This document shows, in pieces, positions 24,861 through 34,169 of a stretch of 64,000 nucleotides of DNA. This DNA comes from Symsagittifera roscoffensis. Its lineage: Eukaryota; Xenacoelomorpha; Acoela; Convolutidae. Each line of letters begins with the position of its first letter. Within the stretch, counting starts at the first letter, position 1. The stretch spans positions 1 to 64,000 of the forward strand of contig NW_026971426.1 of the NCBI RefSeq assembly GCF_963678635.1, written 5' to 3'. The translations under genes were made by a program, and so were the position numbers. Under the pieces are notes generated by a model. That model searched no databases and was not told where the DNA came from. It was given only the letters and a program-made list of their open reading frames with translations.

Positions 24861-25925
24861 CCACCTAGTTTAAGCAACGAGATTAAATCCCTACCTAATT
24901 TCAAGGCGTCATCCCTGTTTTGAAAAGAATCCAGATAATCATTCATATAAAATTTCTGGACAACAGCCGAAGCAGCTTCGGGGTACTCAGCTTGATTATC
25001 CGATGCAGTCTTCTGCAAAGCAAAATTCGCACAAGTCGGCGAGTCACGAGCACCAAAAATGTGACGCGTATATTGGTGAACTACCACACTTGATGTGGGG
25101 TCCTCCCGCCACAAAAAACGAAGAGAATGTTGATCTTCTTCACGGACTCCAACCTGTAAAAACATCCCTTCAATGTCAGCTGAAACGACGTATTTATGCT
25201 GACGGAACCTTAAAAGTACAAAAATGAGGTTTTGAAGGAGATCAGGGCCAACCAACAGAGATTTGTTCAAGGAAGCGCCATGACACTTCGATGCCCCATT
25301 GAGGACTCGGCGCACCTTACCGGGTTTATTCGGGTTCAACACCGGGTGATGCGGGAGATACCACTCACGATCGGCTCGTGATTTGGGATCGTGTGCCTTA
25401 ACGGTTATGACATATCCTTTTTGTACAACCTTCTTAATTGTTTCGGCGTACTTTTCACGGAGCGACGGATCCTTATCTAGCCTCTTTTTCAAAGACTTTA
25501 ATTGAGCTAAGGAGGAAAAATAGTTATTCGGTAAAGTACTTTCCTTATCGTTCCAAAGCATTGGTACAATGTATCTCTCACCATCGTGAAAGGTGTCATT
25601 TTTCAAAACGGACAAAGAGCGTTTGTCGGCGGCGGAACGGGCATCTACCTGCTTGATGGCTCCATATGACTCCAACTCAAACCAAGTTTTAATTTGGTCC
25701 GCAAGAGACATGTCTTCGACAGCACACTTAAAGCAAGACGAGTTCGACTTAAAGGCGGTAACGGACCACTTAAAACCCAACCTATCGGAAGGCATATGGC
25801 GCACGGTGAAATAGAGTCCTCCCCCAGAAGGTACTCAACGGGTCTTATGGCATGATAGAAATCCTGTCCAATAATTATTTCGACGTCCTCATACTTATAA
25901 TGTCTACGTTTGATCGGAGCCAACT
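24821..25925 (-). pseudogene. BEL reverse transcriptase with altered YMDD motif
   Basis: The minus-strand ORF 25804-24821 shows the conserved entry WYLPHHPVLNPNKPGKVRRV, the first catalytic Asp in VSADIEGMF, the FLWREDP segment and IFGARDSPTCANFALQ. The active-site box, normally YMDDYLDS in BEL elements, reads YMNDYLDS, so one catalytic Asp is Asn. The upstream ORF (25923-25645) supplies the protease end and linker (IIIGQDFYHAIRP, ICLPIGWVLSG) in another frame. The next ORF downstream needs another frame change near 24830. RT would be expected to be inactive. Confidence 0.9.
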
Positions 25926-26470
25926 GCGGGTATTTTTCCTGTAATTCAGGAATGCTTTTGCTATCCGATCCAATACGAATATGATCCTTAACATAAGCTC
26001 GAAAAGAAAACGAAAATTAATTTTATTCGTTTCGGCGGAAACTTGAAAACTTACTTGCTGAGTTTTCATCAAGCTCGTGGAATTGAATCCATTTATGATG
26101 AGGTTAACGGGAGTGCCAACCAATTGGAGGCGTTTTACGAGATCGGCGGATACCCATGAGTGCAAGGAAGCACTATCGCAAAGAGCTAGGGCGTTAGTAA
26201 TAGTCGCATCCGCAGAGACGACGGGTGATGCAACTGGCAGGAGGCCTTTAGTTAACTCCTGGCTATGAATATCGCCGACGGCAGCGTTAGTCGATACATG
26301 TTTAGTATTTGCGTTACCTGACGCCGGGGAACTTTTAGTATCCTTAGAAGGAAAAGTTTTCTCCGCTCCATGTAAGAGCACGTTGCGTGTGCTTTCACAA
26401 TCTGGCTTGGGGCACTTTCTGGCCTTGCTACAATTACAAAACTGTGATTGCTGTGTCAACACGCAAAACA
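25875..26470 (-). pseudogene. BEL zinc-knuckle end and aspartic protease (DUF1758-like)
   Basis: The minus-strand ORF 26540-25875 starts in the second half of a Cys-rich knuckle (CNCSKARKCPKPDC) and then contains the protease active-site region, here LCDSASLHSWVSADLVKRL (families usually show D-S-G or D-S-A-S). The frame is lost after INFRF, and the protease C-terminal half continues in the ORF starting at 25923. Gag ends in LCFAC one frame away near 26460, so Gag and Pro are separated by a shift of one base. I cannot tell a programmed frameshift from a mutation. Confidence 0.75.
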
Positions 26471-27985
26471 AAGTTTTTGTTCGGCTACATGTTTCGCTCG
26501 CTGCGTAGCGTTTTTCTCTTTGAATACGGTGCAATTCCAAAGAGCATGTTGACTTTTACATACAGAACATGGAGGGTACTTTGGTTTTTCCTTAGTCTCA
26601 TTACTTACATTTGCGTGACTAGCAAACACTTTCGTACCTACTTTTTGCTTAACTGGTTCTTCAGACTTACCCTTAGAATAGATCGTTTTTAGCCTCTCAT
26701 GGCCCTCCGCTTTTTCTTTAAGCCATTCGTTGAAATCTAGCAGAGTTGGTCTATGCCATTGGCGTGTTACGGTTTGCATCGACCATGCCTCCTTAAGGCT
26801 TACAGCTTGATTCAGTAAGTTAACACTTTTCAGGTCGTCGTTAAAAGACAGAGACTTGAATACGGAAACAAGTCCAGAAATTGCAGAGGAAAATCCAAAT
26901 ACATTTTCCGAGTTATGCATTTTCAGCGGCGAAAAATTACTCAATTTACGTAGATGAGCTCCTACTACAGCATGCGGCTGCCCGAACTTTCTTTGAAGAG
27001 TTGCTAATGCGTCTTTATATAGTACTCCGCTATAGCTATACTCAGCGATTGCGGATTTTGCTTTACCCACTACGAGCGTTTTCAGATAGGTAAGCTTTTC
27101 ATCGTCACTGAGTATGGCTGAATCGACCGTCGATATGAACTGCCCAAACCACTCATGCCAATTAAGTGGGTTGTCATCGAACTGCGTCAGCTTCCACTCA
27201 AGGAGATGATCTTTTCGGCTGTGCATGAGTATATTAACCAACTCTCGTGTCGAAAGTGGACGCTCGACGTCTGCACCAGGTGAATTACCGGGAGTTGGCT
27301 CTGTGTAACTCGAAGGGTTACCGTGACAATCAAGAACGAACGGTTGATTAGCATGTGAAGAAATTTCAGGCTGTGCAAAGAACACAGTCCCTCCACTTGT
27401 ATAAGGAACAAAATTATTCGTAGGAACAATCGGAGTTACTGCGGAAAAAAAACAATTGTCGAAGGAACGTAGGGTTGTTGAGCTGACATTAAAGGGGCAG
27501 CAACAGCTGGTCTCCACAAATTACTATAAGGATTATAGTGGTCACTTGAAAAGTTATAACTACTAACGGGAACACCCATATGTTGTTGTGATGGGATTAC
27601 AGGTGCTTGGTAGCCAGCTACTACTGATCCTGTAGTTTGATTACTTAAAGAAACCTGATTAATTGCTGTTGATGCAGGAACAAGCGGTGCTACGCCAGAA
27701 GGAACTTCTGCAGATGTTGGTGGAGCAAAATAGTTTTCAGAAGTTACCGGGTCTACTGAACCTGTGTTTGGATTGCCTAGCACCGGATGAAGGTACAGGA
27801 AAATTTGCGGAGGCAAATTATTAGAAACAGGTTAAATGACCTGCTGTAACCCTACTGGATTGTTAACGGAAACCTGCGATCGAACCAAATTCGACAAATT
27901 ATGTTGTTGTCCCTGAATGTGGTTACTGGAATACAATCCCGGATCACTAGAAGCTGCCTGGCCATTATTCACTCCTGTGAAACTT
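26456..27985 (-). pseudogene. BEL Gag, C-terminal half (DUF1759-like, zinc knuckle)
   Basis: The minus strand first encodes a Gln/Asn/Ser/Pro-rich linker (NNGQAASSDPGLYSSNH, then APLVPASTAINQVSLSNQ) with one stop and frame changes. The well conserved Gag capsid-like region follows (27517-26456): LTQFDDNPLNWHEWFGQF, LTYLKTLVVGKAKSAI and LRKLSNFSPLK. It ends with Cys pairs CSVCKSQHALWNC and LCFAC. This order is typical of BEL/Pao Gag before the protease. Confidence 0.85.
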
Positions 27986-27987
27986 GA

Positions 27988-28986
27988 TTAGACCAAGTAA
28001 TTTGTTGAGGCAGGATAAGTTACCTCAGGAGCTGTTGAACGAACGTGCTGCTCTTGATTGGGAACTACAACAGCATCAGGCTGATTGTGGTCGACGGATT
28101 CGACCCAGTAACGCGTACGATCTTTTTCGTCTATTGTTAGTTGTGGAGCGATTCGAGTTAAACCACTTTCCTCAGCACTCTCGCTGATTTCCGACAACTC
28201 ATCTTCTAACTCAAGCCCTTTCAACTCAATTTCTGCCAGTTTTTTCCTGTGTTCTTTAGCCAATTCTTCCAACTCTAAACTGCTTTGTTGTTCTAAAACA
28301 TATTGTTTCATCTTGTTTTGCTGTTCTTTCAGTCTTAATGATACCTTTACCTGCCTCTCAAGTTCCTCTTGTTGTTTCTTTAAAATCATTAAGTCGCGTT
28401 TTTTATCAGAAAGTGTTTTCGACAGAGCGGCGGTATAACGACTAGATTTCTGAGAACCCGATTGATGATGTCGGCTGCTTCGGTGTGACACCTTAGAGCG
28501 GGTATCTGTTTTATGCGACTGGGGTTTTTCACTTTTTTCAGAATGATGAGAAACTTTTGAGCTGCTATCTATGTTGTCCGGCTCTGTTACTGCCTCAAAA
28601 AATGTTTTATATGTGATAGCTTCCTGTAAAAATTTATCGTTGCTTTGAATCAACTTATGAAGGCACATATCCTGTGCCGGTATCAATTCGTCGGGATGAG
28701 CACTTTTTGCAGCAATATCAATCAACTCATTATTTATCTCGACCGCTTGTTCTATAAAGTTCCTACATTTTTCTATATAGGTACCACATTTTGAGCAACA
28801 ACTCGGACTCTCTATGTTTTCTAAAATTATTTCATGGCATATATAAAGTTCGTTTTGGAGATTGCTACGTTTCTCAAACAACTTCTTAATTTTCTTCTGA
28901 AACTTAACTTCAATGCTTGATAATTTCAAAAATAAACGACTCTCAGAAAATACTTTATTCTCACTCAAGTAAATCGACAAAACACT
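27988..28986 (-). CDS. BEL Gag, N-terminal coiled-coil half
   Basis: About 330 open codons, running directly on (same frame) from the SGNH-like ORF after one TAG at 28987-28989. The N-terminal part has a small Cys cluster (CCSKCGTYIEKC). The middle is Ser/His/Lys-rich (SHRSSRHHQSGSQKSSRY). The C-terminal third is a long charged, leucine-repeated coiled coil (QQEELERQVKVSLRLKEQQN). BEL Gags commonly carry such a coiled coil before the capsid-like part. There is no ATG at the first codon of the open stretch, so translation must start upstream, at an internal codon, or after splicing. Confidence 0.7.
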   Translation of the reverse strand, partial: SVLSIYLSENKVFSESRLFLKLSSIEVKFQKKIKKLFEKRSNLQNELYICHEIILENIESPSCCSKCGTYIEKCRNFIEQAVEINNELIDIAAKSAHPDELIPAQDMCLHKLIQSNDKFLQEAITYKTFFEAVTEPDNIDSSSKVSHHSEKSEKPQSHKTDTRSKVSHRSSRHHQSGSQKSSRYTAALSKTLSDKKRDLMILKKQQEELERQVKVSLRLKEQQNKMKQYVLEQQSSLELEELAKEHRKKLAEIELKGLELEDELSEISESAEESGLTRIAPQLTIDEKDRTRYWVESVDHNQPDAVVVPNQEQHVRSTAPEVTYPASTNYLV

Positions 28987-29622
28987 CTAATACATCAATA
29001 ACTTACAAGGGGGAGTAACTTGAAGTTTTGATGCTTTAAGTCTGTTGTGAATTGATCTACGATTTTTAGGCGACAAACGGTTCCGCTTCTTCTTAGCTTT
29101 CAGTGTACTTAAGTCAGCACTGTATCGTCTAAGTAACAACAGAGTCTTCAACTCAAGGGAAGGGGGCTGGTGCAGCTCTTTATATTTTTCGATAAGTGTT
29201 TGGTCTTTGGCCTTTCGCTTTGAGATAAAATCCTCAACTATGTTAAGAACGAGAATACCTGTCTTTTTCAACTCGTTTTATATATTGTCTGTACCGTTGC
29301 GGCGACAGTATACAATAGCGGTAATATTCTCTTTGTATCTCAAAAGAAGGCTCTTAAGTTGGGCAGTACTCAAACTACGGTTGTTGTTACTGCGGTGCTT
29401 ATTAATGGAGTTATTTATGGCGTCGTGCCAAATAACTAGATCTTTTCGATTCGACAGAAAGTGGTGCAGATAGTATTGGATAGTTTTCTGCGAGTCCCTG
29501 GCGTTAAAGTTAAAGCTTAAACCGGGCTTTGTGAAACAAGTCTCTTTCACGCGCTTTTGAGACGGTGCGGATAGTATACGGAGCGTGTGATCCAAGGAAC
29601 TAGCTCCTAGAATGAATACCAT
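28987..29622 (-). CDS. SGNH/GDSL-like accessory ORF in frame with Gag (one internal stop)
   Basis: The ORF begins at ATG (29620-29622) and is open for 114 codons, has TAA at 29278-29280, then stays open in the same frame to TAG at 28987-28989. The start, MVFILGASSLDHTL, resembles the first block of an SGNH hydrolase (hydrophobic strand then G-[DA]-S). The middle block KDLVIWHDAINNSI resembles the 'strand then xxxND' block. AIVYCRRNGTDNI could be another strand. A DxxH catalytic pair is not evident, so activity is doubtful. The C-terminal 90 residues are Lys/Arg-rich (LKAKKKRNRLSPKNRRS), suggesting RNA binding. A strong splice donor GTAAGT lies at 29001-29006, just before the TAG, so the stop could be removed by splicing. 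SGNH-like identity is inference. Confidence 0.5.
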
Positions 29623-29659
29623 ACACTCAAGAGACCTATGCGACGGCTACGTTACGCTA

Positions 29660-30000
29660 AAGTACCATTGGTATTAAGAGGTCGGTTGAACTCCAACAAC
29701 GCACACGGAGTAAACCTGAGGATGAAAGAATTCAACTAACTCACTTAATATCACCGTACCTGACCACTTAACATTAGTGTCGCGCAACGAAATCAAAAAT
29801 CGGACGGGCTGAAACGGCTTAGATTTACTTGAAGCGTACTGGCTTTCAGTTTCACCAATGTGGGTGGGGGATCAGGCAAATTGGTTAAGTTCCAACAACA
29901 CATGCGGAAAAAACCTGAGGATGAAAAAACTCAACTTAATTTGCCTGATAATTCGCTACCAATCCACTTAAAATAAGGTTGGTGTCATCTTACAGCACAG
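29660..30000 (-). repeat. Two related stem-loop repeats in the BEL leader
   Basis: Copies at about 29681-29790 and 29876-29990 share CCAACAAC and then AAACCTGAGGATGAAA. In each, the shared part is flanked by inverted sequences. The clearest is GGCAAATT (29875-29882) against AATTTGCC (about 29938-29945). The copies differ by roughly a fifth, yet the core and the flanking pairing are kept. On the element's sense strand the core reads TTTCATCCTCAGG, which also looks like a splice acceptor. A packaging or dimerisation signal, or tandem acceptors, are possible. Confidence 0.55.
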
Positions 30001-30544
30001 CTTCGCAGAATTATGGGGACGTTTTGAGGAATTTTTAGCAATTTTTTACTTTTTTCCCAAAAATTTTCGGAAACTTTTGGTCAGTAGGTTCGAGTCGTAA
30101 ACCAATCCAAAAAACTAGTCCAGTACCTCTTGTCTATGTTCCATTTTTCTGGAATTTCAATCCGTTCACAATTACCCAAAAATTTGTGGTATCGGGAAAA
30201 TTACCACTTGTAGCTTGCTTTGAGTTGGGATACACAATAAGACATTAACACATCGTACGTAATTTTATTGCAAGTTTGTAAAAGTTAGAATAGTCTTACA
30301 GTTTTGGAGATTGGGCGGTCACCGGTTTCGGGTTTTCAGACTTTCGGTCAGTCGCAGAGAAATTGTTCGGCAATCACTTCTCCAACTTACACAAAAAGTC
30401 TCTAATTGACAGGGCACTCGACAGTCGACAGTCAGAATACCTGTTTTAAGAAGTCTTCCAACTCATCTTTCTGCACTATGGAATATCTGCTAATTGAGAT
30501 AGAATCGGGTCCGTCGGGCTTACACGCCTGAAGATTCTCCCCAG

Positions 30545-30766
30545 CTACGGATTCTGTGAATAACAGTTAAGAGATGCCAACATATTAACAAGGTTATTTT
30601 CTATCGTAAGTTGGTTTGGTGTAGTATTTTGTGGGTTGACTTCGAACTTGAACTCGTATTGTTTGCTACGCAAATTACGTTTTGAGTATTCGGGTTTGTC
30701 TTTTTCCTGTAAGTCTGTTAAACTGTTGTCGATATTCGATGACAGTTCGTGCTTAAAATTCAACAA
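30545..30766 (-). CDS. Small leader ORF of the BEL element, function unknown
   Basis: 73 codons from ATG, hydrophilic and Asn/Lys/Glu-rich (SSNIDNSLTDLQEKDKPEYS, then SKRNLRSKQYEF). It lies between the primer-binding site and the SGNH-like ORF. No family is recognised. It may be the first exon of a spliced Gag transcript or a chance ORF. Confidence 0.25.
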   Translation of the reverse strand: MLNFKHELSSNIDNSLTDLQEKDKPEYSKRNLRSKQYEFKFEVNPQNTTPNQLTIENNLVNMLASLNCYSQNP

Positions 30767-31037
30767 ACTTTACTTCTTTTGCAAGTGGGAAAATAGATAC
30801 TGAGGTTTGATATCGTCCAACCGGCTTTTCGTACAACTGGCACTGGCACTGTTTAATTAATGTAGCACAAACTCACCAAAACAGCGCCAACTGACAACTA
30901 AAAAGGGAGAGGAGCGTTGAAATGAGTAGGAATAAACAAGCTATCCTTTCGAGGTAAGTGATTTCACCTGGTCGCCAAATTCGGTTGCAGTTGTTTGTTG
31001 TAGTCGTAGACGTTGTAGCTACTCATTGATGCCTCGT

Positions 31038-31055
31038 GTCCCTTGTGGGGCGCCA
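31038..31055 (-). other. BEL tRNA primer-binding site
   Basis: On the minus strand TGGCGCCCCACAAGGGAC begins 5 bp after the 5' LTR (GCA, TTTTT, TGG). A start in TGG matches the CCA end of a tRNA. The tRNA itself cannot be named without a search. Confidence 0.8.
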
Positions 31056-31060
31056 AAAAA

Positions 31061-31562
31061 TGCGCCTCAATCTCCACGGATTGTAAAAATATCGCGTTTC
31101 AAACAATTTACTTCGAGCATTTTATCGGCAAAATAAGTCGGTAACAATGATACTCAATTTATCGCTGAGAATGATATTTTCAACAAACTTTTGTAATGTT
31201 AACATCGGTAACATCGGCCACAAAAAACTGCATAACTCAAAGCAAGCTGCAAAAATGGCCAGTATTTGTCCTTGAGACAAATTGCTCTTTTTAAAGGTCA
31301 GCCTTAATCAAGGCTGAACCAAATTAGAGCGAAAAGACGGTTAAAATAGGTTTTGGGGGGATCGAACCTGGTTACGGGGCATCCCATCAAGTTGGGTGCA
31401 TATTCGAGTTCTAGAAAGGAAATGACCTAGTCGGGATTCGAACCGGCGCCGAACCCGCCGGGACGCACCACGTATACACTTGGCTACTGTCCCTATATGC
31501 ATTTATATTTTGGTTCAGTTTTATATGCATTTATACTATTGTTTTATATTTGCGCTGCAACA
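31061..31562 (-). repeat. BEL element 5' LTR
   Basis: Near-identical partner of 21843-22342. The tRNA-like A-box lies around 31488-31473 and B-boxes at 31434-31444 (GGTTCGAATCC on the minus strand) and 31359-31368 (GGTTCGATCC). It carries a 4-bp insertion (GCCG) within the tRNA-like part relative to the other LTR and lacks the final CA of the 3' LTR. Confidence 0.95.
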
Positions 31563-31567
31563 GCCGT

Positions 31568-32043
31568 TTTAAACTAATTGATGAACATTTTAGAATCAAC
31601 TTTGACAAAAACAAAAAAAATATGTTATCTATCATCATTTCACCTGTTATGTTAATTACAAATTGATACTTTTCGCCTGTGGCAAAGTTTTAAATATCTA
31701 GTAGCTTTCAAATGAGAGTGAGAGTTCACAAACCCTCTAGATATAAAGATGAGGTCAATGAACTTCGATAATTAATCAATGGCGGGTGCTCTTTTTCTTC
31801 ACTTTTATCTTTGAAAATCGGATCAAGAGAAAGAAACTTAACACTTGCTTCGGGTACCAAAAAAAAATTAAATTTTAAAAGTGTTTGTGTCTAATTTCCC
31901 TTTTTTTGATTTAAATTTTGACTCTATTTGAGATTCTAAGATTCCAACAATGCTTTCTGACTTCGGAGTAGGATTTTTTCCATTTTATTTTTTTTCTGTG
32001 TTCCATCATTGATTTCAACGCTGTTGTGTTTTGATTGTTCTAG
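31568..32043. other. Spacer between BEL and Gypsy insertions
   Basis: AT-rich without a supported gene. It ends in a T-rich acceptor (TTTTGATTGTTCTAG, to 32043). A 66-codon minus-strand ORF (31936-32136) overlaps the candidate exon and is probably a shadow. Confidence 0.35.
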
Positions 32044-32105
32044 ATGGCTCAACAATCTTAATAGTTCACAGCACGCCAGCAACAGTGGGAGTAGTTCTAA
32101 AATAA
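32044..32105 (+). CDS. Candidate 62-nt host exon
   Basis: An acceptor GATTGTTCTAG and a donor GTAAAT (32106) enclose one base, 20 codons and one base. The peptide is WLNNLNSSQHASNSGSSSKI. It is GC-richer than the flanks and open in the expected phase. The product is unknown, and a minus-strand ORF is open over the same bases, so this is not decisive. Confidence 0.35.
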
Positions 32106-32186
32106 GTAAATTACTCTTTGGGTCTTTGTCCGCCAATAGAGTTTTCCTCTGCAGAATTATGAACCGATTTCGAAGGTTATCATTAT

Positions 32187-32303
32187 TGTTCCGACTTTCG
32201 ATACGAAAGTAACGGAATATTTGTGCTCGGGGTGGGTTTTTTTTCTTCGGACAAGTTTTGACTTTTCAACTAGCCATTTTTAACGGATTTTTTAAATATC
32301 ATT
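32187..32303 (+). mobile_element. Family A copy 6, left part, split by the Gypsy element
   Basis: TTGTTCCGACTTTCGATACG starts the copy in the orientation opposite to the array. The family sequence breaks at CATT (32300-32303) and resumes after the Gypsy right LTR at CATT (38442-38445). It provides a clean empty-site comparison for the Gypsy insertion. Confidence 0.85.
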
Positions 32304-32508
32304 TGTCATGGTATCTAAGTTTAGTTCATGTTCCATTTCTAGTTGTGCTACTTAATTCATTTAACTGTCTGGCGCTAACTGGTATTTAACCTTCGGAGTT
32401 TGTCTGTCACCTTCGGATGACAGCTAATTGATTGTCTCCGACTAACTTTCTAACATACGGTTACTTATCTCACTGGATTAACTGAAAATATCGAAACCGT
32501 ATTTCACA
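32304..32508 (+). repeat. Gypsy 1 left LTR
   Basis: Begins TGTCATGG and ends TATTTCACA. Compared with the right LTR it has about 16 extra bases near the start. It contains the Y-rich block ACCTTCGGAGTTTGTCTGTC, followed by a second CACCTTCGGATGACAG. Confidence 0.9.
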
Positions 32509-33540
32509 TGGCGCAGCCAACAGGCCAAAGTGGGGGGAAAACCCACTGGGGATTACATCGTTTTGACCCTCGACGTTCGCAGAGCCACCAATGCTATGGG
32601 AGTTTTGGTTCAATCATTTTTCAATGGGGGATGGTGGCCAAACATAGCATAAATCCGAAGAACTTTTCTTATGCCAGTACGTTAACCGCATCGCAGGTTA
32701 CAGCATTACCAGAGGAGGTAGACGGAAAGGATCGCCTGGCGTCGGAGCAAACGCTTATCTCTAACTTGTATTGTGTCTGGGGGAGAGAGGACAGGATGAG
32801 CTACATAAAAGGAGACCACACCTGGATTTATCTACAACAAGGTACTCTAGAGTTTTGGATACCATTGAAACGGAATTTAAGAAGGAACGGAACGAAACTT
32901 ACGAGACATTCCAATTATTGGCACGGAAACAACAAATAGGAGAATCGTTGGAGCAGTTCCACTCAGTGTTGAGCGGGCTGGCCGCTCGATGTAATTTTGG
33001 AACGTTGGAGACCAGGATTTTGCGGGACGTGTTCATTGTGAACATGAACAATAGGGAGGCCCAAAATGAGTTATGTCGCTCGACGAAGACACCAGAGGAG
33101 GTGTACGGTATTGCACTTTCATATGAACGTGGATACAAATATGCTAAGTCATACGGGTTGGCAACCGGGGGAGGAACTAGTGGCACCGCCGGTGGAACTG
33201 GAGCGTTCCAAATCAAGACGGAACCGGTGGGAACCATCCGAGGAGGATACAGAAACAATAGACAGCGGGGCCGTGGATCGTTTAGAGGACGAGCAGAAAT
33301 GAGCGGGGGTGGCTCTAGAAGACGCTATAATTGTGATCAACCCAATTTTACCCCGAAACACCTTACTAATTGTCCAGCCAAAAATGCAACGTAAAATTTC
33401 TGCCGGATCACGGGACATTACGAGAGAACTTGTCGGGGAAAGCGGAACAATCGGGGAAGACCGACAATGGGACTAATCCAAAATCGGGAGGATATGGAAG
33501 CTAGTGAAATAGGCGACGCTGAGGATACTTATTCGTAACA
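32508..33540 (+). pseudogene. Gypsy 1 Gag
   Basis: ATG at 32508-32510 uses the last base of the LTR and the first two of the primer-binding site, giving MAQPTG. The capsid region is in the ORF at 32771-33394 (LDTIETEFKKERNETYETFQ, LEQFHSVLSGLAARCNFGTL, ILRDVFIVNMNNREAQNELC) and needs one frame change from the start. It ends with an Arg/Gly-rich stretch and two zinc knuckles: CDQPNFTPKHLTNC, then a broken second one in which a stop (TAA near 33392) replaces the first Cys before FCRITGHYERTC. Confidence 0.85.
32509..32526 (+). other. Gypsy 1 primer-binding site overlapping the Gag start
   Basis: TGGCGCAGCCAACAGGCC follows the LTR with no gap. The Gag codons ATG-GCG-CAG-CCA are formed by it. 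The Gypsy 2 element has the same arrangement with TGGCGCAGCCAGCAGG. Confidence 0.8.
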
Positions 33541-33622
33541 TGAGAATTCCGTTGGCTGGGTTAATACACCGGTAAAGAAGCAACGATCGTGGGATTCGGA
33601 TAGCTCAGGAGATTATGTTGTC

Positions 33623-34165
33623 ATGGCTATCAAATCCCGGAGAGAAAGGGAAATAAAAGTGGCCGGCGCTCGACTACCAATTAAGGTAAATGGGAAGCAA
33701 ACGAATGTCTGGATATATAGTGGATCACCGATTTCAATATTCACCATTGGAAAATTGAAACGGACGTTGAACACCGCATGCGTCAACGTGAAGGCACCGG
33801 CACCGGAGGACGATGAATTCAGGGATTACGGAAACAATCCTTTACGACTACTAGGAACGATGGACGTCTTGTTGGAAACGAACGGATGGGTGACTAACGC
33901 GAATATCAGAGTGATTTCAGTAAGCAGACCATCAATTATTGGGAGAGACCTAATGCCAAATCTTGGATTGCAGATAGTGCAGAAGGCACCGGAAGAGAAT
34001 GTGATGTCGGTACAGGGCGATCAATCTGGGGCCGATGCAACAGAGGTGGAGGACTCACTAGACCTCTGGAAGATCTATTTCAGTAAGCAATTTGAAAACC
34101 TTTTTAACAGAGTCGGAAAAATTAAGAATTATAGGGTACACGCGATATTTTTTTCGAAACGTTAA
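33623..34165 (+). pseudogene. Gypsy 1 aspartic protease with Asp-to-Tyr active site
   Basis: An open stretch of 180 codons. The active-site segment is VWIYSGSPISIFT where D-[ST]-G-S is expected. The sister element has LTVDSGSPVSFL at the same point. A hydrophobic Gly segment (SIIGRDLMPNLGLQ) matches the C-terminal part of retropepsins. The frame is lost at a T-run near 34148. A single G-to-T change would turn GAT into the TAT seen. Confidence 0.85.
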
Positions 34166-34169
34166 CGCC

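Larger units (their letters stand above)
21843..31562 (-). mobile_element. BEL/Pao LTR retrotransposon, complete but mutated
   Basis: A 9.7-kb element on the minus strand with two ~500-bp LTRs, a primer-binding site, Gag, aspartic protease, reverse transcriptase/RNase H and integrase in BEL order, and a polypurine tract. GCCGT at 21838-21842 is repeated at 31563-31567, a 5-bp target-site duplication as expected for BEL/Pao. LTRs are nearly identical, so insertion is recent, yet pol has several frameshifts. That combination suggests either passive mobilisation or assembly indels. It inserted next to a family A fragment. Confidence 0.95.

Noticed and set aside
24717-25814. Several plus-strand ORFs of 60-80 codons opposite the BEL pol
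   Set aside because: They are antisense shadows of conserved minus-strand RT and RNase H coding sequence.
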